In this document: one piece after another, positions 28,601-37,098 of the stretch
Layout: every line of letters starts with the position of its first letter
Position numbering within the stretch: position 1 is the first letter of the stretch
NCBI GenBank assembly: GCA_038030265.1
Contig: CM075941.1
Coordinates: 40,858,164-40,922,163, forward strand
DNA: 64,000 bases
Reading direction: 5' to 3'
Source: Corythucha ciliata
Taxonomy: Eukaryota > Arthropoda > Insecta > Hemiptera > Tingidae
Position numbers and translations under genes: made by a program
Notes under the pieces: model-generated
The model's database searches: none
What the model was told of the DNA's origin: nothing
The model's input: only the letters and a program-made list of their open reading frames with translations

Positions 28601-29527
28601 AGTCGTCGTGGCCACGTCTTCAGGGTCTTCTAATTCCTCCCACCACGGTGGTAACAGTAGGCGGAGATCGGCCCGTTTGACGACCGTCTCTTTGTTTTCG
28701 GAGGAAATGAGACGAACGACAAAACGCGGCGGGGAGCTGAGCATTTTACAGACGACGCCCTCCAGGTAGACGCGTTGAAGTTGAAGCGGTTGTAGATGAT
28801 CGTCTGGGACGGTGATTCGAACGCAGACACGAGCTCCGAGACTGACTTGGTGTACCGAAGGGCTCGCGTCGGAAATAACGTCATATTTCCCAGAATTTAG
28901 AACGTCGGTAAATATCGATAGACCTTTCTCACCGTCGAATTCCACCCAAACTTCACCGTTTGAACCAGCCTGACGAATAACACCGGGAAGGTAGACTTGA
29001 TCTCTTTTGGCCAACACATGATTGTCCACCCATTCTTTAAGATCGACGTCACTTCGTGAGGCGTGAAGCGTTCGCCGGCCACCGACGACGTCAGTTTCCA
29101 TCCCCTCGGGCTCCATGCTGGTAAGTTGAGATGGTTCCGGTGTAAAGGTCGTCGCCGGTTGTGGCTTGTCCACCTCGCGGCCGCATTTATTCGCGTTGCC
29201 CATGAATGAATAGTCGACGGCTGTCATTTGAGGTGGGACGACGACAGATGGAGTGAATCCACTCTCGGACATCGTGCTGACTGGAGCGGGTTTTTCGTAG
29301 TCTTCCTCGGAAGGCACAAACTTCCTCTTTTTGGGTAACTTTTTAACGTTGTTGATGCAGGATTCTTTGTTGTCATTACTGTGTATGGAATTGTTGTTAC
29401 TTGTCATGATGATGTTGCTCTGTCTACTGGTGGCGTCCATTCTTACGACACTACTGTCTGTCCCCTCGTAAGTGGATCCGTAGTCTTTTATCTCTCTCTT
29501 CTCATGCATCGTCAAGTAACTTAACAT
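1651..29527 (-). CDS. cic: Capicua, HMG-box transcriptional repressor (long form), 24 coding exons
   Basis: Capicua binds T(G/C)AATGAA-type octamers through its HMG box and represses receptor tyrosine kinase target genes in the nucleus until ERK relieves it. The exons I chained, in gene order, are 29527-28324, 21481-21367, 20413-20207, 19887-19763, 19694-19490, 19430-19163, 19097-18894, 18806-18572, 18493-17943, 17882-17703, 12345-12241, 12168-12008, 11947-11797, 11728-11528, 11444-11183, 10735-10639, 10564-10497, 10429-10229, 10171-10000, 9925-9768, 9703-9605, 9532-9357, 2086-1945 and 1751-1651. All introns are GT..AG, and the exons sum to 5,388 nt without a frame break, giving 1,795 residues. 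Domains in order: N-terminal long-form domain (about 163-305), C-clamp-like Cys block (exon 20413-20207), HMG box (about 981-1052), a conserved [12 protein letters not shown] stretch, and the C1 motif (about 1684-1742). The start ATG at 29527 has an in-frame TAG 12 nt upstream. An extra small exon inside the 5.3-kb intron 12,346-17,702 cannot be excluded. Confidence 0.93.
2438..4083. mobile_element. hAT-like non-autonomous element with 8-bp TSD ATTGCACC
   Basis: Left end CAGGCGTGGATCCAGG and the reverse complement of the right end CAGGCGCGGATCCAGG form a 16-bp terminal inverted repeat with one mismatch. The flanks carry an exact 8-bp direct duplication ATTGCACC (2430-2437 and 4084-4091), the size made by hAT transposases. 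Both ends run straight into G- or C-homopolymers. No transposase frame is visible. It sits in the penultimate intron of cic. Confidence 0.85.
2895..3042. repeat. 64-bp-arm hairpin inside the hAT-like element
   Basis: Arms 2895-2958 and 2979-3042 are reverse complements with few mismatches (CGCACCCTTACTTCAAAAGT against its complement), separated by a 20-bp GC-rich loop. Confidence 0.85.
4092..5260. repeat. Array of family A units (forward)
   Basis: Degenerate tandem units of about 30 bp with core AAAATGGCYAAACTGACSAT followed by TCGCGCCC-like sequence. Copies are diverged by many substitutions and small indels, so none is identical to the next. It begins directly after the 8-bp duplication of the preceding hAT-like element, next to a CAGTGGCGTCG motif that resembles a left terminus. 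Confidence 0.85.
5270..6430. repeat. Array of family B units (about 21 bp)
   Basis: Units near 21 bp with core AAACTGTCAATTTCGTCCT, at least 30 recognisable copies. This is the only clear family B block in the window. It is flanked on both sides by family A. Confidence 0.85.
6640..7265. repeat. Second array of family A units (forward)
   Basis: Same family A core as at 4.1-5.2 kb, resumed after the family B block. A short perfect duplication (GGCGTGAAAACGGCCATACT) occurs near 6,856 and 6,891, showing recent local tandem growth. Confidence 0.8.
7266..8170. repeat. Array of family C units (forward)
   Basis: Units of about 30 bp with core AATTCGCGGCTAAAATTGAG then AAAA and CGCT. The transition from family A is abrupt, within about 50 bp. 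Confidence 0.85.
8260..8664. repeat. Array of family D units (forward), ending at an orphan hAT-like terminus
   Basis: Units of 30-35 bp with core CCACGAAATTGGGTTTT and linker GAGCCAA or AAGCCC. The stretch ends with CCTGGATCCGCACCTG at 8,664. Read on the minus strand this is CAGGTGCGGATCCAGG, nearly the terminus of the element at 2,438-4,083. The matching left end was not found. Confidence 0.75.
8665..9356. other. Intron sequence between the D array and the C1 exon
   Basis: No gene seen. A few further degenerate units near 8,700-8,880, a 114-codon open frame (8784-9128) without family resemblance, and a G-run at 9,222. This is the 5' end of the cic penultimate intron. Confidence 0.5.
12346..12750. 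other. Start of the 5.3-kb cic intron, with a CAGTGGCGTAG motif
   Basis: Non-coding. At 12,515 the sequence CAGTGGCGTAG resembles the left terminus of the hAT-like element at 33,832, but no partner with a convincing target duplication was found. Confidence 0.4.
12750..14480. repeat. Array of family D units, orientation switching at about 13.3 kb
   Basis: The first half reads CCACGAAATTGGGTTT (forward). From about 13,370 the units read AACCCAATTTCGCGGGTTT (reverse complement). About 50 diverged units of 30-35 bp. The switch point holds non-array sequence (13,250-13,310). Confidence 0.8.
14870..15850. repeat. Array of family C units (reverse), interrupted by a hairpin
   Basis: Reverse-oriented family C: TTTTTCTCAATTTTAGCCGC then GAATTAGCG, about 30-bp spacing. 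Interrupted at 15,345-15,485 by an unrelated hairpin. Confidence 0.85.
15345..15485. mobile_element. Foldback MITE-like hairpin, 59-bp arms
   Basis: Arms 15345-15403 and 15427-15485 are near-perfect reverse complements (AGCGCTGTTTACACGATGCA against its complement) with a 23-bp loop. It lies inside a family C array whose units continue on both sides, so it is an insertion. No clear target duplication. Confidence 0.8.
16075..17030. repeat. Array of family A units (forward)
   Basis: About 30 diverged units with core AAAATGGCYAAACTGAC and GATTCGCGCC. It follows the reverse C array after about 220 bp of unrelated sequence (15,850-16,075). Confidence 0.8.
17031..17702. other. Intron remainder before the HMG-box exon
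   Basis: No gene seen. Holds G and C homopolymers (17,173; 17,330) and moderately GC-rich unique sequence. Confidence 0.5.
17703..18493 (-). other. cic: cic HMG-box exons (two exons, 60-bp intron)
   Basis: Exon 18493-17943 codes for the acidic DDVFEPV linker, a Gly-rich run, QSLSAL, and the HMG box from [20 protein letters not shown] to QYHELASE. Exon 17882-17703 completes it with [20 protein letters not shown]. The minor-groove wedge ([10 protein letters not shown]) and helix-3 tryptophans (EWWYAL, EWKW) are intact. [15 protein letters not shown] is closer to arthropod than to vertebrate Capicua. The exon also holds the [10 protein letters not shown] segment found just after the start of short isoforms, with a local Met (MTVYSW), so a short isoform could begin near 18,450. 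Confidence 0.95.
20207..20413 (-). other. cic: cic exon with conserved C-clamp-like Cys motif
   Basis: Translation contains [22 protein letters not shown], then [20 protein letters not shown]. Cysteines at the WRRLC, KDGC and GYC positions and the CSRHL histidine are conserved in long-form Capicua proteins. It lies between the N-terminal domain and the HMG box, as in vertebrate CIC-L. Phase is 2 on entry and 2 on exit, consistent with its neighbours. Confidence 0.85.
20414..21366. other. cic intron, unique AT-rich sequence
   Basis: No gene or clear transposon seen. Contains a TTTATT-rich stretch (20,645-20,695) and a GAGGAGG run (21,075-21,090). Confidence 0.5.
21830..22000. repeat. Short array of family D units (reverse)
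   Basis: Four to five diverged units (ATTTCGTGGGTTTTTCTCGC, AATTTCTC, AATTTCACGG) preceding a family C array. Confidence 0.6.
22120..23560. repeat. Array of family C units (reverse)
   Basis: About 45 units of TTTTCTCAATTTTAGCCGC plus GAATTAGCG at about 30-bp spacing. A (GTT)n plus poly-T run lies at 22,386-22,421. About 280 bp further on, an orphan hAT-like end ..TTCGCCACTG stops at 23,840, preceded by a G13 run. Confidence 0.85.
24230..27300. repeat. Array of family C units (forward)
   Basis: Units such as CTAATTCACGGCTAAAATTG then AGAAAAATCA at 29-31-bp spacing. Best preserved at 24,580-25,080. Interrupted by a foldback at 25,326-25,516 and unique sequence at 26,110-26,750. Confidence 0.85.
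25326..25516. mobile_element. GC-rich imperfect foldback inserted in the C array
   Basis: Contains paired complementary segments: GTGCCCCGCACGGCA near 25,365 with its partner near 25,490, CACACACATCAGTGCCG near 25,335 with its partner near 25,430, and a matching AT-rich pair. High GC against the AT-rich array. Ends are not precisely defined. Confidence 0.5.
27530..28222. mobile_element. TA-flanked inverted-repeat element, TIR about 65 bp
   Basis: Begins TACAGGATGTAACGGGAAAA and ends with its complement ..TTTTCCCGTTACACCCTGTA. The inverted match extends about 65 bp, through the CCCACATGTGATGTAGAAT segment. A TA duplication (27528-27529, 28223-28224) fits a Tc1/mariner-type non-autonomous element. 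The interior has no long frame. It lies 101 bp from the donor of cic exon 1. Confidence 0.85.
28324..29527 (-). other. cic: cic coding exon 1: N-terminal domain specific to the long isoform
   Basis: This 401-codon exon opens [10 protein letters not shown], then has a Lys-rich KKLPKKRKF stretch that could act as a nuclear localisation signal. A folded domain follows at about residues 163-305, from [14 protein letters not shown] to [13 protein letters not shown]. It matches the Tudor-like/DUF4819 module found in long-form Capicua, which cooperates with the ATXN1 family in mammals. The rest is low-complexity Ser/Asn/Pro-rich. The donor follows FPTDAG in phase 1 and joins exactly to the exon at 21,481. 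Confidence 0.88.
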
Positions 29528-31746
29528 GGGAGCGCACTAAAAATGTTCTTTTTTTTGTACAAATTTTGTTTGTTTACTTTTGAAGATTTAACTTGAGTCG
29601 AATAATTCACACAAAGAGTTCATTTCGAGCGTCTGGGCCCAATTCACCCTGGAGATTGTCAACCCGAGAAACCGACACAGTTCACCCATTTTATATGAAT
29701 AGAGTTGCCGGGGAAATTATTTGCACGCAACCACCACCACCGATTTTCACCCATGATGTTCAGCCACCAATCAATACACGTTTGACGGACGAGTCTCTCA
29801 TTTTTGACTGGAATATTTCACGTCATTTTGATGAAATACGGCGTGGAACCACCTGTGAAACAAGCATCACATGATTGACAGTGAGGGCAAGGGCAGATCA
29901 ATGATGTGATCGATAAGAGGCATGTTCTTCTGGAGGGTATGAAAAGCATTAACGCGAATTTACGGGGGATGTCAAACACAATTACGGACGTCTAAACAGA
30001 AAATTTACAAAATAACAATGTTAAGTTTAAGCGCCATCGGTTTACTATATTGGCCTGCCTTTGTCGTCGAACACTCTCAGGAAGGCAAATACAAGCCACA
30101 GAGGGTAACATGAATTGTGCAAAGCTCTTACTTGGATGATAAAAGAGACGAGATGGCTTTTTCCCAACCAACTCACGGCAACCAACAGCGTTCGGAAAAG
30201 ATCATCGTTCAAATACTACAGCTCGACAGGCCCCCCTTTTCCGACCAACCCACTCCTGGTCTACAGCAAAAAATACTCGATTCCCTCTGTCGAATCGTTT
30301 TGAATACTTGAAACTGACGTCTCGCCGTTGCCAAGACTCGCGTAAAAACACTCACGCAAACTTCACCGAGCCGTAAATATTGACATGTTTCAATTCAATC
30401 CGAGGGGCACACACCACAGCTCGTAGACAGAACAGAACCACAACATCTTTTCCCTTCCTCCCCACTTTATTTTCCGAATCCCATTTGTAAAGAGAATTTC
30501 CCTTCACAAAGAACTGATTGAATGGAGTTGTAATCGGCCTGGCGATTGGTTAAAAGTCCCTGGGCCATAGACACTCGTCCGTGTCGTTGCGTTTGATTGG
30601 CTCGAGGCTTCGCCAGCTCCAGAATCACAGCTTTCTAAATTACGGTTGCCTTCGGGGCTGCACTATCGAAATTGACGTTTTATTACATGTTCTTCACGGA
30701 TAAACGTTCCCCATTTTAATAAATTTATTATATCGGTTTCGTTCGCAAAAAAAGATCTAATTATTGGAAGTTTACAAAAGTTCTAGGATTTTCAGAAAGA
30801 GCGCTTCTTACATCGATTCACTATTTGCCATCCCGGGGATGCGATACCGTTTGAATAATACACAAATCTCGTTTATTAAACGCTGAAAGGGCAGCATCTT
30901 ACCTTGAAATCAACGAGTGTCGTCACGTTGGAGTTTAATTTTGACATTTTCGCCTAAGATTTTGAGTCACTAACCCGTCGTCCACTCGCCCCTCTCTCAC
31001 ACTCAAATGAATGGCGCATCGATTCACACTGTGCTCCCCCCAACCCCCCGCACGCATCTCAAACCGAATTTTTCAGCCTTCTCAACAAACGACAATCGCT
31101 TCAGTTGGTGTTGTTGTACTTGTTGTCCTCCTCGCCCTCACTCTTTTTCAGTCTGTTTTACTCACTCACACGAACACCCTAACCCAAGCTTTGCAGGAGA
31201 AGGAACCGCGACACCTATGCACTTACACAGTGTTTTTTATCTTGTGATTACTCAAATAGGTGCGTTTTAGCATTCACCGAGAAAGGTCTTTCATCAATTT
31301 GTCCAGTATTTATTTTATTTTTTTCGTTTGTTGAAGACTTCCCTCGTTGGGACAACGCCGTTTAAGAAACAATGCGTTAAACCAGAAATCAAAGGGATAA
31401 TTTTGTTCGCAAGATTTATGAAACATGTTCCAAGGTACGTGTCGCTTAATTGTTTTTCATCTTTTCGAGAAATAGTGTTGTTAAAATGTGTCGGTAAGAC
31501 TCTCGCCCTTTGCACAATGATGATTCAAGAAGAACGAACTGTGTCTTTCGCGTTCCATAGTGGGCGAACTTTATAGACGCTTCACGGTTTTGGCGACCTT
31601 TGATGGGACTTCCTGATTTGCAGACCAAAAAAATTACGGGCCGGCCCTTTAAAGTGCACCAATTGAGCCCAAATTTGGCACAATAAACTCTCACACCAGT
31701 AGCAACAACTGCACAATGTTTCATTGCCCTAGCACCAAAAGTAATG
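29528..31746. other. 5' flank of cic, no coding gene supported
   Basis: Array-free. The in-frame stop 12 nt upstream of the cic ATG and a TTTTTAG just before it leave open a spliced 5' UTR. Short open frames near 29.6, 30.1 and 31.0 kb overlap each other in different frames and resemble nothing I know. The segment 31,450-31,746 has the look of a dispersed repeat that the Gypsy element entered. Confidence 0.45.
30541..30604 (-). promoter_or_regulatory. Two inverted CCAAT boxes, possible cic promoter
   Basis: ATTGG at 30,545-30,549 (GGCGATTGGTT) and at 30,596-30,600 (TTGATTGGCTCG), 51 bp apart, both reading CCAAT on the minus strand, about 1 kb upstream of the cic start codon. Consistent with an NF-Y-type promoter for cic; no TATA box assigned. 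Confidence 0.35.
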
Positions 31747-31751
31747 GTACT

Positions 31752-31825
31752 TTTTGTATTCAAGTGAACACGAAAATTGAAAGTTCATTTAAAACCAACA
31801 TGTTGTAACGTTGGAAACTACAACA
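31752..31825 (-). repeat. Gypsy 3' LTR (74 bp, internal deletion)
   Basis: Same ends as the 5' LTR, lacking 36 bp in the middle. It is preceded on the minus strand by the purine-rich AATAGGGAGGAGGAAT (31841-31826), the plus-strand primer. Confidence 0.9.
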
Positions 31826-32346
31826 ATTCCTCCTCCCTATTCACCAAAAAGCGGTGGGGGCCTTGATATTCGTGTGCGAAATGCTTGGGTCACAAATCGT
31901 TGATCGCTTCGCGTTCGATTGGTCGGTGGCCTTGATTGGTACTGAAAAAATTGGTTTTCTGACGAATCGCGTCTCGTACTGTCTTCTGAAATCGGAGGCA
32001 AGTTTTGCTCCAAATTCGAAGCCATTTGTGGTCCAGTCTCAGGAGTCGGCTGTTCTTACAATGGCTTTCTATGGCAATGGCAGTTCTAGAAATAGATCTT
32101 TAATGAGTGAACTGCCACAGCTTCGAATTTGGTCAATATGTCGACGGAAGGTAGAACTCCCAACTCGGATGACACAGTGAAGTTTCCACAGGAGTTGGCT
32201 GGATTAAAGAAAACGTCTCGTTCACAGTGTTAAAACACTGTCATCGCTTCTCGAGGAGGTATTGCAGTGAAGTTTCCCTTCGCGTTTTTCCACTTTTCCG
32301 AATTTCCATTTGTCACCGTCATAAAAACGAATGGCAACAGCGTCAC

Positions 32347-32662
32347 CTACGTTAAAAAAAAAAGAGTTGTTTTCAAGTCTCCCTTTTTTGGTTTAATTTC
32401 TATGGTTCCTGTTTCTTTAATAATACTTAAACGTGTACGTAATTCACGGCCAAGAAAAAGTGACGAGGGAGATAGACCAGCTGAAGAATGTTGAGTCACG
32501 CGGTAGCTGAAAAGGAATCGATTTAGCGCATCGTCAATGGACATATTGGCATGTAGAGATGCTTTCAAGGCATTTTTAAACGTTTGTACATATTGTTCAG
32601 CTTGTCCGTTCGAGGCTGGATGGTAAGGGGCAGAAAATGACTGACGGGTGCGTTGAGTTTGG
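32347..32662 (-). pseudogene. Gypsy integrase C-terminal half, displaced by insertion
   Basis: Opens with the segment carrying the third catalytic residue (Glu in YHPASNGQAEQ, about 32,607), then SYRVTQHSSAGLSPSSLFLG and the SH3-like C-terminal region (VGDAVAIRFYDGDKW in another frame near 32,330). It is the continuation of the segment ending at 38,001, now 5.3 kb away. Confidence 0.88.
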
Positions 32663-33093
32663 GCAAACCTTAAAAAAAAAGCCTTTGGTTTTGGGCAAAA
32701 AATACCGTGGGTTTGGGCAAACGATTCTGAGAAAAAGCGGTGGGATTGGGCAAATGAGAGTACAATTGGTGATCAGTGGAAATATCGGTGATTTTTAATC
32801 GCTGAAACTAAAATTTGCCAGTGTGCAAGGGCCCTTAATGTTTTGGTCGGTAACGTAAGACCTCCACATCGTATCTAGCTTGCCTCACACGTCACTCGAG
32901 CATTTTTTCATCGGATTTACAGCAACTGAAAAGAATAATTATGGGGAAAATATTCTACTATTAAGACGGCACACATGCGGTATTCGCCGAATACCGAATA
33001 TTCAGTGTTCGCCAAACTGCTTGGCTCGGTATTTGTCAAAATCCAGCAAAAATACGCGATTTATTCGCTTCGGTAAATACGAATATTCGTTAA

Positions 33094-33238
33094 AGACCCC
33101 GCCACACCGAACGCGAACTGCCGCGCTTGTCCGCTCACTAAAAAGCCATGTCAACGTGGGTGAGGTATACACCGTTACCATAGTTTTTCCGTGTGCGGAC
33201 CAGTCCGCGCGGCAGTTCGCGTTCGGTTTGGCGGGGCC
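33094..33238. mobile_element. 145-bp MITE with TTAA target duplication (piggyBac-like)
   Basis: TTAA at 33090-33093 and 33239-33242. Terminal inverted repeat of about 33 bp, including CCGAACGCGAACTGCCGCGC on the left and its complement on the right, next to GRCCCCGCC. The TTAA duplication is the piggyBac hallmark; the family itself is inferred. Confidence 0.75.
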
Positions 33239-35056
33239 TTAAATATGTTAATAACTCATGGAAGCAGCAAGATAGAGGAGGAAATGTAGGGCATCTTTGA
33301 AAGGAAAATTCAATGGAACAAAGTGAATGCAGGTAGGTAAAATAGCAGAAAAGTGGACGTTTACTAGATATTGTGGGCAGTCCTGAATTTTGGTCATGAA
33401 AAAAGTCCCTTATCAGAATCCACGTGTAAAGGACTTGACACTTGGCATGGTAAATAAAGGATCTCACCGAAAATCAGATGATGCATGCCTTCTACAATTT
33501 ACTCGTGAGGAAAAATGTATCTAGACTAGAGAGTAATTCGAATGGTGCCAGTATGGTATCGAATGCCCATCACTAGAGAGAGAGAGAGAGTCCACAAACT
33601 CTAAATGCTATGCAATTTGAAGAGTTGAAAACAGCATCCACCGGCTAATTAGACGTAGGGAATATGGTTAAAAACTGGGTTTTCACTCTCACGCCCATTG
33701 GGCTCACAGCAAAAAACTCTCAAGAGGGTGTCATGTCGGTCCGATATCTCCCTTTCGACATCATACTTTCAGCTACCAGAGCTACTCAGTCTTCTTGGTC
33801 GCATTATCCCGGATGCTAAGCCAATTATGTACAGTGGCGTAGGTAGGAATTTGTCCTGGGGGGGGGGGTCAGATTGAAATCTCGTAAGGTTGACGGGAGG
33901 GGGTAATTTCACATTTATTCATCATTCCACCTAGCCAGCACACTCTTGATCTGGACATCTTGCTGGCCTCATCATAGCCTCAATCTCTCACTTAGGGGCG
34001 ATTTTTGGACACTATCCGCAAATTAGCGCTTTTCTCAATTTTGGCCGAGTGTATCGATCTTCTCAATTTCAGCCGCAGACTAGAGGTTTTGCACCACCCC
34101 CTCCCACCTCCCATAACCATGTATTTGCGCATTTTCTCAACTTTAGCAGCAAAGTATCGTTTTTCTCCCGTGAGCGATGTTTCTTAATTAACCCCCAGTT
34201 TTGGCGTTCTCCTCAATTTTAGCAGCATATCACCGATTTTTTATTATTTTTTTTTCCAGGGGATTAGCACTTTTCTCAGTTTTAGCTGGAAATTAACGTT
34301 TTCCTCAATATTTGCCGCAAAATAGGGGGACTTTTCACGAATTAGGATTTTTTTGGTTCACCATACGCAATGCATGAGCGATTTTTCTCTGTTTACTCGC
34401 GAATTAGCGGCTTCTTCACCTATTGCCATAAATTGGCGCTTGTTTTCAATTTCAGCCTGAAAAGTTGCCTTCAGAATCCGCAAATTGGCGTTTATTACGT
34501 TTTTGGCGCAAATTAGAATTTTTCTCAATTTCAACCACGAATTAGCGCTTTTTTAAAATTGTAGCGTCGTAGCGTTTCAAACCTGTGAATTAGCGAATTT
34601 TCTCGATTTCAGTCACAAATTGGCGCAATTTTAGCTGTAAATTGTCGATTTTTTCCATTTTGAGCCGCGAATTAGCAATTTTCTCAATTTTTAGGCTTAA
34701 AATTAACCTTTCTCTTAATTTTGACCAGGCTGATTACTCTATTTTCTAAATATTACCGGTTTTTCACATTTTACCACCGCATTAGCAAAACTATACTATA
34801 ACTTTTATAAGTATAGATTATTGCTTCTTTTAATTGAATTAGCGTATTTTCTAACATTATACTATAGCCATGCATGAATTTGCCATTTTTCTGCATTTTA
34901 GCCACAAAAATGCCTTCAGAAGGTGCGAATTTAAATTATAAATGTAATCTTTTTTTTTTTCAAACCAAAAAATGTACATCTATCCATCCATTTCTGTCAA
35001 AAAATCATCATTTTTAAATTACAAATTTCACGACACTAACTTAATTCGAGAATTAC

Positions 35057-35475
35057 GCCCGTATTTATGAACGTTCCTTGACATCAAGGAACCCTTGAAA
35101 TTCATTAGAACAGATGTTTTCATCTTGATCAAAACTGTTTTCAACGGTTCCTTGACTCAAGGAAGCTTCGAGGAACGTTCATAAATACGGGCCTTAGAAC
35201 GTTATTTATGAACGTTCCTTGAAGCTTCCTTGGGTCAAGGAACCGTTGAGAACAATTTTGATCGAAATAAAAACATCTGTTCTAATGAATTTCAAGGGTT
35301 CCTTAATGTCAAGGAGCGTTCATAAATACGGGCCTTATGTCCGTACTTATGAACGCTCCTTGACGTTAAGGAACCCTTGAAATTCATTAAAACAGATGTT
35401 TTTATTGTGATCAAAACTGTTCTCAATGGTTCCTTGACTCGAGGAAGCTTCAAGTAACGTTCATAAATACGGGCC
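35057..35475. repeat. Three alternating inverted copies of a 137-bp foldback unit
   Basis: Each unit opens near GCCCGTATTTATGAACGTTC and closes with the complement ending ATAAATACGGGC. Units at about 35057-35193, 35199-35334 and 35341-35475 are in +, -, + orientation relative to one another. Each also has an inner TTCCTTGA/TCAAGGAA pair, so every copy can fold. Confidence 0.88.
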
Positions 35476-35754
35476 TTAGTGTTGTTTCTCAATTTTAGCA
35501 GCGAATTCTCGCTTTTTCTAAATTTTAGCAGCGTGGTAACGTTTCCAACCCGTACATCACCTACCGAGTTTTGCCAAGAATTGGCGTTTGACTCAATTTA
35601 AGCTGCAAATTAGCAATTTTTTCCATTTTTAATTGAGAATCAGCACTTTTCCCCAATTTGAACTGAAAATTGACGTTTTTCCTAATTTTAGCTGCGCTAA
35701 TTAGTGATTTTCTTCATTTTGTGTCCGCGAATTAACGTTTTTCCACAACTTTAT

Positions 35755-35892
35755 AGAGAGATTTTGCAACCCGTCCCGTAAACGCTAAAGTTAATTTTTT
35801 TGTACTCGTTGCTGGGGTAGTAAACATGTCGTTGGTTGAAATGCGAATAGCGTTAACGTTAGCGTTAGCGGAGCTGTTTGCAAAATCTCTCT
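35755..35892. mobile_element. 138-bp MITE with AGAGAGATTTTGCAA termini
   Basis: Left AGAGAGATTTTGCAA and its complement at the right (TTGCAAAATCTCTCT). AT-rich flanks (TTAT, TATA) make the target duplication uncertain. The interior has a CGTTAACGTTAGCGTTAGCG stretch. It interrupts a family C array. Confidence 0.7.
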
Positions 35893-36264
35893 TATATCTG
35901 CACATTGCAAATTATCAATTTTTTGTCATTTCAGCTGTGAAATAGCGTTTTGTGCGAATTTTGCGGCCATTCACCATTCTATTCCCTTTTTCATGCGCAA
36001 ATGGGCGATTTTACGCCATTTCAGTTGTGAATTTGCCAATTTTCTCCAATGAAAACGTGTTTTATTTGTCATTATTATAGCTTGTTTTTTCAACTTTAAC
36101 CGCGGGGTTTGAGCAAATACAACACTTTTGCGTTGATTTCGACAATTTATGCGAAGAGTGGGCTCTATGTACCACGAATCAGCGATTGTATTTCTTAATT
36201 TTAGTCTGGAAGTTGCAACGTGAGACCACGAATCAGTGCTTTTTAGTAGCTATAGCCACGAATA

Positions 36265-37098
36265 GTGATAGGTCGAGAGAAAGAACTCATTGGGAATATT
36301 TCCGGTTTTCGGGAAAAAACCCGGTACCCGGTAAGAAAGTATTTTCCCACCCGAATTGGGTTTTTATTCGTTCAATTTAAATAGATCTTATAACTGCAGA
36401 AATTTGAGAAGTCAGCCTCGAAGCGTGAGGTTTTTTCCTCGCGCAGCTTCTTGTAACCTTTCCCTCAACTCTGAGAAGTATCCATCATCTCCGTAGAGAT
36501 AATTCATCTCGCATTACGCCAAATTGAGCTAAAGCCCGCTGAAAATCTACCTCGGTCGCCACTTTCCAAAATGAACAGTCCCTGATTCCACGAAAACTGA
36601 AAGATAGAAAAGAATCCAGCGTTAAAAGATTCATTACGCTGCGACACTTTGGGCCCATCATCGTTATGGGACGCTGATGAGCAAATAGAAGGCATTTAAA
36701 AAATTCATAAGGTCGCCACACAGATGAAGGTTAATGTCAACGAAGCAATGGTTGATTTGGCCAACTATCGTTCCAAGGATGGATTCTGGGGAAAGACATT
36801 TTTGTAGGAAAAAGCCTCAGCGCGGCGGTCACGCCAAGTGTTTGGTGGCAAGGGCTTTGTCCGACTTCAACTTTGTCTTCCGTTGCGGTTAGAATTTTAT
36901 CAGCTGCGACAGAAAGATCCTTTAGCACGTATTCTTGGATACACAGCAAAAAAAGATCGTTTAACGACTGATCGAGCCGGAAAACTGACCAATCTGTCAA
37001 TTGAGTGAAAAACGGATAAAAACCCAGTATTTTCCCAAATCGGGTTTCTTCCCTGGGAAAAAACCCGAAATTTTATTTTCCAGGTGTAAACCCATCAC
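36265..37098. mobile_element. 834-bp insertion with 12-bp flanking duplication TAGCCACGAATA
   Basis: Identical TAGCCACGAATA at 36253-36264 and 37099-37110. Ends GTGATAGG and the complement GTGATGGG suggest a short inverted repeat, and both ends hold CGGGTTTTTTCCC-like palindromes. TAGCCACGAATA is also the core of the family C unit, so the duplication could reflect insertion between two units. No coding frame recognised. Confidence 0.55.

Larger units (their letters stand above)
34010..36250. repeat. Array of family C units (reverse) inside the hAT-like element
   Basis: About 50 diverged units of TTTTCTCAATTTTAGC plus GAATTAGCG at about 30-bp spacing, interrupted by the elements at 35,057-35,475 and 35,755-35,892. 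Confidence 0.85.

Noticed and set aside
31007..31270. Overlapping 78- and 87-codon frames, one with a hydrophobic stretch
   Set aside because: Two frames compete, no homology, no splice or promoter support; insufficient for a gene call.
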